Part shown: piece by piece, positions 58,250 to 64,000 of the stretch | Layout of the letters: every line of letters begins with the position of its first letter | How positions within the stretch are numbered: position 1 is the stretch's first letter | Assembly: GCA_018399685.1 (NCBI GenBank) | Contig: JAGYOK010000004.1 | Location: 1 to 64,000, forward strand | From: Alphaproteobacteria bacterium | Lineage (GTDB): Bacteria; Pseudomonadota; Alphaproteobacteria; Micavibrionales; Micavibrionaceae | Reading direction: 5' to 3' | Length of the DNA stretch: 64,000 nt | The notes under the pieces: model-generated | Database searches by the model: none | What the model was told of the DNA's origin: nothing | Seen by the model: only the letters and a program-made list of their open reading frames with translations | Program-made: the position numbers and the translations under genes

Positions 58250-59215
58250 TTAAAAGTGTTTCCAGCCAACACCTTTACCAGCTTTTCGATACTTTCCGTC
58301 TTCAATAACAGAAAAACTTAAACCATTATCTGTAAACTTTCCTATAACTAACGGATTTAGATTATTATTTCTCATCTCGGTAAGTACTTCCCCCAATTTC
58401 CCTTCAGAAATGGCCAGAACCAGCTCATAATCATCCCCGCCAGTAGCCGCTTTTTCCCTCGAAAAATCTCCATTTTCAATGGCTTTTTCAACATCCTTGG
58501 AAAATACAAGCTTATCCAGATCAATCTCCAACCCTAAACCGGAAGCCCGCGCAATGTGCATGGAATCTGCAATCATGCCATCCGAAACATCTGCTGCCGC
58601 ATTAACGTATTTCTGTAAAATCCTTTCTATCCCCACGCGAGGATCGGGCAACCTATACCGCATAATGGCCAAATTATTAGCCGAATCAATCCCTTCAAGT
58701 AACAACTTCAAGCCCAAAGCAGCATCTCCAACCGCGCCGGTCAGAACAAGCAAATCCCCTGCCTTCGCCCCGCCACGACGCACAGCTTTCCCACATGGAA
58801 CCAAGCCAAAAGCGGTAATGCTCAAAGACAGATAATCAGATTTTATGCTGGTCGTATCCCCGCCAGAGCAATAAATGCCAAACATTTCGTTTTCTTCAAG
58901 CAGCGCGCCGCAAAACGCCTCAAGCCACGCTTCTTCCGCCATATCAGGAAAAGCGATATTAAGCTGATAACAAAGCGGCTTTGCCCCCATAGAAGCCAGA
59001 TCCGACAAATTCACCCGCAGAGCCTTTCGGGCAATCATGGCTGGCGCTTCACCAATCATAAAATGCACGCCTTCATTCAGCGTATCACTGGTTACGACAA
59101 GCTCAAACCCTTCAGGAATAGCAATAACCGCGCCATCATCCTTTAATCCCGCAGCCCCGCTCTGCCCCATCGTCAATGGAGCAAAATATTTTTCTATAAC
59201 CGAAAACTCATCCAT
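58250..59215 (-). CDS. thiL: Thiamine-monophosphate kinase
   Basis: A 321-residue enzyme converting thiamine phosphate to thiamine diphosphate with ATP. The AIR-synthase-like fold is marked by LKDDGAVIAIPEG, SDLASMGAKPL, SGGDTTSIKSD and GGDDYELVLA. ATG 59215 is chosen because GGGAG lies seven bases upstream; a longer frame to 59269 runs into thiD. Last gene of the operon. Confidence 0.95.
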   Translation of the reverse strand: MDEFSVIEKYFAPLTMGQSGAAGLKDDGAVIAIPEGFELVVTSDTLNEGVHFMIGEAPAMIARKALRVNLSDLASMGAKPLCYQLNIAFPDMAEEAWLEAFCGALLEENEMFGIYCSGGDTTSIKSDYLSLSITAFGLVPCGKAVRRGGAKAGDLLVLTGAVGDAALGLKLLLEGIDSANNLAIMRYRLPDPRVGIERILQKYVNAAADVSDGMIADSMHIARASGLGLEIDLDKLVFSKDVEKAIENGDFSREKAATGGDDYELVLAISEGKLGEVLTEMRNNNLNPLVIGKFTDNGLSFSVIEDGKYRKAGKGVGWKHF

Positions 59216-59225
59216 ATGTGCTCCC

Positions 59226-60020
59226 TTATCCCCGCCAGCCATGATGTACAGGCCCGTGACCATAACCAACTCTCAAATCGCCGGAAGCCTCCAAAGCACC
59301 GTTCAAATATGCTTTTGCCTTTTCACAAGCGCTTGGGATATCCTCACCTTTGGCCAGATAAGCGGCAACCGCCGAAGATAAAGTACAACCTGTACCATGT
59401 GTATTTAGCGTATCAATCCGCGGCGTGCTAAACTCATACAAACCGCCCTCACCCATAGCAAGCACATCACGTGCCATCTCTTCTTTAAGGTGTCCGCCTT
59501 TCAGAAAAACAGCCCCGCAGCCAAGCCCCAGCAGGCCTTTGGCGGCAACTTCCATATCCAAAACAGCCTTGCGTGACAACTTCTGTGCTTCAGGAATATT
59601 CGGAGTAATCACATCAACCAGCGGAATAAGCCGGTCTTTCAAAACATCAATAGCCTCGGAGCTAATCAGAGAATCTCCACTCGTCGCCACCATAACCGGA
59701 TCAAGCACAATAAAAGGCGGCCTGCGCTTTTCCATTATATCTGCGATTTGGTGAATAATCTCAGGCTGCGCCAGCATACCGATTTTCACCGCCGCCACAT
59801 CAATATCCTCGAAAATCGCGTCAATCTGTGCCCGTACAAACTCTGCCGGTACGTCAAAAACGCCCTTAACCCCTTGCGTATTTTGAACGGTCAAAGCTGT
59901 TATCGCTGCCATTCCATAACACCCAAGCGCCGCAAATGTTTTTAAATCCGCCTGAATGCCCGCCCCTCCAGAAGGGTCAGAACCGGCAATGCTTAATACG
60001 TTTGGTATAGATTTTTTCAT
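59226..60020 (-). CDS. thiD: Hydroxymethylpyrimidine/phosphomethylpyrimidine kinase
   Basis: A 264-residue ribokinase-family enzyme that phosphorylates HMP and HMP-phosphate for thiamine synthesis. SIAGSDPSGGAGIQADLK at the start, TALTVQNTQGV, DPVMVATSGD and HGTGCTLSSAVAA with the catalytic Cys are present. Its start overlaps the thiE stop (ATGA). Confidence 0.96.
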   Translation of the reverse strand: MKKSIPNVLSIAGSDPSGGAGIQADLKTFAALGCYGMAAITALTVQNTQGVKGVFDVPAEFVRAQIDAIFEDIDVAAVKIGMLAQPEIIHQIADIMEKRRPPFIVLDPVMVATSGDSLISSEAIDVLKDRLIPLVDVITPNIPEAQKLSRKAVLDMEVAAKGLLGLGCGAVFLKGGHLKEEMARDVLAMGEGGLYEFSTPRIDTLNTHGTGCTLSSAVAAYLAKGEDIPSACEKAKAYLNGALEASGDLRVGYGHGPVHHGWRG

Positions 60021-60691
60021 GCTGACCTTGCCTCCATCACCGCATTAACGAACTCCCGCGTGGCCGCCTTAGGATCATCAACGCCAACCACGGCTCGGAT
60101 CATGGCAACTCCTTGCGCTCCGGCTTTAATAACCTCCCCCGCATTATTCGGAGTAACGCCGCCAATACCCACCACAGGAACCGGCGCCAGCTTAACAAGC
60201 TTTGCCAAACCATCTACACCCAATACAGCCTTATCCGGCTTGGTCATGGTTGGAAAAACCGGGCCAGTGCCAACGTAATCAACCATATCTGGATCAACTT
60301 TCTTATAATGTTCCATAGTAAAAGCCGTCAGCCCAAGGATTTTATCCTCCCCGATAAGCTTACGAGCCTCCTTGAAACCCATATCATCCTGCCCGATATG
60401 AACGCCATCCACCCCCGGTATAACGGCAAGCTCTACGCGATCATCAATCACAAAGCCCACATTTGAAAATGAAGAAGCCGCCAAAACCTCGGCAATGCCC
60501 CGCGCCTGTTTCTCAACGACGTTATCAGGATCATGTTTATTGCGTAATTGCAGGAATGTCGCCCCGCCCTCAAGAGCAGCTCTGGCGACCTCAATCACCC
60601 GCTCATCACCGCATATAGAAGGATCTATAATCACATAAACCGATAAATCAAAATGCCTGCGACTGGCCATAACCTGATCTTTCTTGCTCAT
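60017..60691 (-). CDS. thiE: Thiamine-phosphate synthase
   Basis: A TIM-barrel enzyme joining HMP diphosphate and thiazole phosphate. Motifs are FLQLRNKHD, GVHIGQDDMGF, YVGTGPVFPTMTK and VVGIGGVTPNNA. ATG 60691 (224 residues) is chosen; 60733 and 60670 are in-frame alternatives. No TPP riboswitch is apparent upstream. First gene of thiE-thiD-thiL. Confidence 0.93.
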   Translation of the reverse strand: MSKKDQVMASRRHFDLSVYVIIDPSICGDERVIEVARAALEGGATFLQLRNKHDPDNVVEKQARGIAEVLAASSFSNVGFVIDDRVELAVIPGVDGVHIGQDDMGFKEARKLIGEDKILGLTAFTMEHYKKVDPDMVDYVGTGPVFPTMTKPDKAVLGVDGLAKLVKLAPVPVVGIGGVTPNNAGEVIKAGAQGVAMIRAVVGVDDPKAATREFVNAVMEARSA

Positions 60692-60857
60692 CTTTATGAA
60701 TGAACAGATACAGTGCAGCGGGTTATTTAGCAAGCCAAGGAAGCTCTAAAGGAATCACTTTTCTTGTTTAAGCGTATTTTTTTACTATATATTTTGCAAC
60801 TATTACTATATATTCCGCGACTATAAGCAAACAACAAATAAGTTTTACGAGAAGCCC

Positions 60858-61268
60858 ATGGATATTAACCTGAATAATCAGGATTTTTCCGGTACAAACA
60901 TCAAAACGCCTGCGGAAAAAATGCGTGCCGTAACCATTATAAAAGCCTCGGATGACACAGACGGCTTGAATAAAATAAATTTCAGCCTTACATTTCTGCT
61001 TCAAAAAGGGTGCTTTTCAGATGTTTGCTATATTATGGGGCAATGGGCTACCGAACCTGTTCGCCGCTGTCCCGGCAAATTCGTACGCTTTCCCGCCGCT
61101 GGTAAAGAAGCTCTCACCGCCCGCAGCGATTTGCTCTTGAAACATTTATCAAATCGCCCTGATTTGACATCTGCCAATATTCACATGCTTAGAACCTTTA
61201 TGAATAACGCTATTGATCAGGAAATCACCTATTCAGGCAACAGAAGCGATCACGCCCAAAGTGCTTAA
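60858..61268 (+). CDS. Hypothetical protein, paralogue A1
   Basis: A 136-residue protein of unknown function, with a close paralogue at 61467. Shared patterns are FSGTxxKTPxExMRA at the start, a Leu-rich helix ending in a YIMGQWATEPVRRCPGKF block, then RFPAAGKEAL. No signal peptide. The shared WAxEPxxRxPxKFxRxPxAGKxAL motif is the most conserved part and may form a basic binding surface. Confidence 0.7.
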   Translation: MDINLNNQDFSGTNIKTPAEKMRAVTIIKASDDTDGLNKINFSLTFLLQKGCFSDVCYIMGQWATEPVRRCPGKFVRFPAAGKEALTARSDLLLKHLSNRPDLTSANIHMLRTFMNNAIDQEITYSGNRSDHAQSA

Positions 61269-61466
61269 AACAAGCTTCTTGAACAAGCTTGAGAAAATAA
61301 AAAACATAAAATTTGAGATAAATTTTATCTTCTTAACCTTTTTTTTAAACTTAGAGCGTAAAACCATATTTATAAAGCGGTTACCCGCACTTCTTAAAAT
61401 ACTCACTGCTTAAATTATCTTTCCTGCTGCGTTTTTCTACAAATTTATAAATACGGGGTTTGAGCT

Positions 61467-61886
61467 ATGAATATGGCACTTTATTTTCGGAATTTCTCTG
61501 GCACTGGCCTGAAAACGCCATTTGAGCAAATGCGGGCCAATGCCATGATTAACGCACATCATGATACACGTGGTATGAGTGTTTTGGTATTTAACGCTAA
61601 CTACTTCCTTAAAGAAGCACGTCATCAGGATCTATATTACATTTTGAGCCTATGGGCGGTTGAGCCTACAAAGCGCTCCCCCGCCAAGTTCAGGAGATAT
61701 CCTGACGCAGGGAAAAAAGCTCTGTACAATCGCGTTGAAACTTTCAAAAAGCATTTTTATATGGCGCGTCACATACACGATTGTTTCGTTGATAAAGCCG
61801 TCGAACACATGATGATTGCCATTGATAATGAGCTGGCTCTACTCTGCCCCGATCTCAAACAATCACACGAAATGCGTTATGCCTGA
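61467..61886 (+). CDS. Hypothetical protein, paralogue A2
   Basis: A 139-residue sister of the gene at 60858, sharing FSGTGLKTPFEQMRAN and WAVEPTKRSPAKFRRY followed by PDAGKKAL. The two differ in the C-terminal third, where this one has a longer helical, His/Met-rich segment. The tandem arrangement with a 198-base spacer suggests local duplication. It overlaps the end of a convergent gene by ten bases. Confidence 0.7.
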   Translation: MNMALYFRNFSGTGLKTPFEQMRANAMINAHHDTRGMSVLVFNANYFLKEARHQDLYYILSLWAVEPTKRSPAKFRRYPDAGKKALYNRVETFKKHFYMARHIHDCFVDKAVEHMMIAIDNELALLCPDLKQSHEMRYA

Positions 61887-62452
61887 TCTCGGCTCTGATC
61901 CAAAGGCTTTCTTAAAGCCTCGCGGATACGTTCAATAGCTGAATCCTCAGACGCACTAATATTCATAGAGTGATTTTCCACCTGCTTTTTCGCTCCGGGC
62001 ATGATCTTGGAAATCTCTTCCATGATTTTTCCTATTATGCCCTTACTTTCTTCCAGATCGTTATCATCGCCAAACTCACCATAAGCCTTAGCAACGCTGC
62101 CAGCCACATCAAGACACATCTTGATATAGCTCTTCACCTCGTCTATATCGGCCTTCGCCTTCAGCGTTACCACAGCCTTCTCGCACAAAGGCTCAACATT
62201 TAAAACGCCCTGCGACCACACCTCCCATTTATCTTTTGATTCCAAAGTTGTGGCGGCAATTTCCTTAATCAAAGAGGCCTCCGGAGCCTTTTGCAATACC
62301 TCGCGAAGCTTCGTCTCCAGCGCTTTTAACTCCAGCGAGTCATCAAGCTCCCCGCCCTCATCCTCACTAAAACTGACATTCATACCCACACGGTATGGCA
62401 AGGAAACGATTAACTCGGTTTCTTCAGGAGTAAAAGAGGATAATGTTGTCAT
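61877..62452 (-). CDS. Hypothetical protein, paralogue B2
   Basis: A 191-residue acidic, helical protein of unknown function. The N-terminus FTPEETELIVSLPYRVGMNVS matches FLPDERSLLASLPCRVGLFVS of the neighbour at 62495, and later WEVWSQGVLNVEPLCEKAV matches WTEWSNDLDMVEGECHRAV. No membrane segment. It may have arisen by duplication of the adjacent gene. Confidence 0.7.
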   Translation of the reverse strand: MTTLSSFTPEETELIVSLPYRVGMNVSFSEDEGGELDDSLELKALETKLREVLQKAPEASLIKEIAATTLESKDKWEVWSQGVLNVEPLCEKAVVTLKAKADIDEVKSYIKMCLDVAGSVAKAYGEFGDDNDLEESKGIIGKIMEEISKIMPGAKKQVENHSMNISASEDSAIERIREALRKPLDQSRDQA

Positions 62453-62494
62453 AATAAATAATCCTGTTCTTGTTAAAAAAATTACCTTACCGGC

Positions 62495-63055
62495 TTATAT
62501 ATATTGTTTATCGAGCGCCTTTGCCACTTTTTGCAAAGCAGCCCTCTCCTCCAGTGAAATATTAATAAACTGATCCCACTCTTTGGCGATAATACCCATT
62601 TTTGCTGCCTGAGTCCGGCTTTGCATATATGCAAAGTATACCTTGATTTTATCAACAATAGACGTGGTCTCGTCATACTCTCTGAATGCCAGAGCCACCG
62701 CCTCCCCGACTTCCATCAAACATCGCTTAAATCCGTTAACTTCCTTGACGTCAACCACGTTGCTCAAGATATCTACTGCTCTATGGCATTCTCCCTCAAC
62801 CATATCAAGATCGTTTGACCATTCCGTCCACTCTTGCTTGCGTGCTACAGTCTCACTAATAATATATTGAGCTGTTTCAGCGCCGAAAACTTCCTGGGAA
62901 TATGCAACAATAATATTCGATAAGGCCTGCATCTCTGCTTGCTGAGATTCCTCTCCACCATAACGGTCGCTTTCACTAACGAATAAACCAACCCTGCAAG
63001 GCAGGCTCGCCAGCAACGAACGTTCATCCGGCAAAAACTGATCCATAAACGACAT
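62495..63055 (-). CDS. Hypothetical protein, paralogue B1
   Basis: A 186-residue paralogue of the gene at 61877. ATG 63055 (MSFMDQFLPDER) is chosen because GGGG lies upstream and this aligns with the paralogue's start; a longer frame reaches 63139. Mostly helical, with SLPxRVG near residue 18 as the best-conserved block. Same strand and orientation as its sister, 42 bases upstream of it. Confidence 0.7.
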   Translation of the reverse strand: MSFMDQFLPDERSLLASLPCRVGLFVSESDRYGGEESQQAEMQALSNIIVAYSQEVFGAETAQYIISETVARKQEWTEWSNDLDMVEGECHRAVDILSNVVDVKEVNGFKRCLMEVGEAVALAFREYDETTSIVDKIKVYFAYMQSRTQAAKMGIIAKEWDQFINISLEERAALQKVAKALDKQYI

Positions 63056-63194
63056 AATTAAAAAGCCCCCAGTATAATTATAGGCATAATTACAATTATA
63101 ATATACGCAGCCACAAAAGAACCATACACACAAAAGCACTCCAGCTCAATCAAGTTTCTGTGCATCTTCTGCGCAATTTGCAAAACATGAAAAG

Positions 63195-64000
63195 CTATCT
63201 GGCAGACGAAGCCGCATCAGGAAACAAAGCGGTTTCCGCGACTTCATATTCCAGAATATCGCACATATCCATAGGTATGAACTCTATATCCGAATCAAGA
63301 TCTTTAATAAAATCGCTGATCTCTTCGGGCACAATGTCATAGCTAAGCACAAATGCATTGGCAAAATTTTTCTCGGAATACTTGTCAATCAAAGGCTTTA
63401 CATCCTCATAGTCTACAGCGCAAAAATCATATTCATCTCCACCGCTTATGCTTCTGGCAAAAACGATGATATCAACATAAGGAATTGCTATCGGCCCGCC
63501 ATCTTTCCAGACTACAGCCGTCAAATCCTCATCAGCAAAATTTATTGCCTGAATTGTAGGAATCCGGATCTTTTGATCGAGCATATCGCGCAAACGCCGG
63601 ATAGCATAATTCCATTCCCACATCCGCTTGAGCGCCTCAAACGGCATCATCGGCACGTCATCCATCTCAGCCCCTAAAGACAGCATATATTCGTTCACAG
63701 CATCTAAATTGCACTCCCTCCAGCTAAGGAACAGTTTTTTATCACTGAACGCCTCGCCGCCCGAACTTTCGTTAATTTGGGGATCGTAAACATAAAAATC
63801 TTCGTGTTGCACCAGATCATAAATTTCATGCAACGCCTCAACAAAAAAGAAAGCTGGCTGGCAATACTCGACGCGCAAAACAATCCTGTAAATACCATCA
63901 GGGCGCACTTCCGACGCGTCTTTTGCACCTTCATTCAGGAAATCATAATAAAACCCGACCCCGGTATCAGCGTTTTCATATATAACCTGTTGACCTTCCA
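63195..64000 (-). CDS. Hypothetical protein, 5' end cut by the window edge
   Basis: The frame is open from a stop at 63195 to the right edge with no in-frame stop, so the GTG at 63908 is probably internal; upstream codons read ENADTGVGFYYDFLNEG and continue. At least 268 residues are visible. The acidic protein has alternating strands and helices (GIYRIVLRVEYCQPAFFFVE, LTAVVWKDGGPIAIPYVDI, EISDFIKDLDSDIEFIPMD). No family recognised. Confidence 0.65.
   Translation of the reverse strand, partial: EGQQVIYENADTGVGFYYDFLNEGAKDASEVRPDGIYRIVLRVEYCQPAFFFVEALHEIYDLVQHEDFYVYDPQINESSGGEAFSDKKLFLSWRECNLDAVNEYMLSLGAEMDDVPMMPFEALKRMWEWNYAIRRLRDMLDQKIRIPTIQAINFADEDLTAVVWKDGGPIAIPYVDIIVFARSISGGDEYDFCAVDYEDVKPLIDKYSEKNFANAFVLSYDIVPEEISDFIKDLDSDIEFIPMDMCDILEYEVAETALFPDAASSAR

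Noticed and set aside
60692..60857. TPP riboswitch before thiE
   Set aside because: A thiamine operon often has one, but the conserved CTGAGA and related blocks are not visible on the minus strand here.
60768..61625. Two similar minus-strand frames (60768-61004 and 61437-61625)
   Set aside because: They resemble each other only because they are antisense to the starts of the two paralogues A1 and A2.

Overview
The window looks like a chromosomal segment of a moderately AT-rich alphaproteobacterium. The evidence is a class I lysyl-tRNA synthetase, an F1-type ATP synthase operon in the order atpH-A-G-D-C with no F0 genes beside it, and a xerC / DUF484 / fsa / priA / atpH neighbourhood typical of that class. 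The exact order is not resolved; a Micavibrio-like or Rhodospirillales-like lineage is only a guess. No tRNA, rRNA, CRISPR array, insertion sequence with a transposase, or prophage was recognised.

Layout. 1-7.4 kb (minus strand) is a five-gene efflux operon: TetR regulator, short-chain dehydrogenase, RND adaptor, RND pump and outer-membrane channel, with a palindromic operator candidate in front. 7.4-14.0 kb is a chaperone-usher-like surface fibre locus: a very large usher-like outer-membrane protein, two small DUF4402-like subunits and a PapD-type chaperone. 14.2-17.0 kb has a lipoprotein with an AMIN-like end and a WbaP-type sugar-phosphate transferase. 17.0-22.3 kb is housekeeping: CinA-N, Map, RadC, an L,D-transpeptidase, PurB and an exported cyclophilin. 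22.7-26.3 kb has four unrecognised envelope proteins, including a membrane-anchored coiled coil built from a 21-residue repeat. 26.3-28.0 kb is a repeat-rich patch with a degenerate tandem array, two related palindromic elements around an orphan gene, a third palindromic element, and a relic copy of the uvrB 3' end.

28-40.4 kb carries uvrB, a SemiSWEET-like protein, lysK, two orphans, a DinG-like helicase, pabB-pabA, a LOG-family protein with an extra partial LOG segment, and another orphan. 40.5-45.6 kb is the F1 ATP synthase operon. 45.8-49.1 kb is a TraX / spermidine-synthase-like / TraX membrane cassette lying between atpH and priA. 49.1-54.6 kb carries priA, fsa, a VapBC toxin-antitoxin pair with a clear palindromic operator, a DUF484 gene and xerC.

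54.6-58.1 kb is the most unusual part: a 797-residue protein with an ITPase/HAM1-like N-terminal part and a LOG-type nucleotide-processing C-terminal domain, divergent from a two-domain cytidine-deaminase-like protein whose second domain has lost its catalytic residues. Together they look like an uncharacterised nucleotide-processing, nucleotide-sensing or defence module. 58.2-60.7 kb is a thiE-thiD-thiL thiamine operon. 60.8-64 kb holds two pairs of tandem paralogues of unknown function and one gene cut by the right edge of the window.
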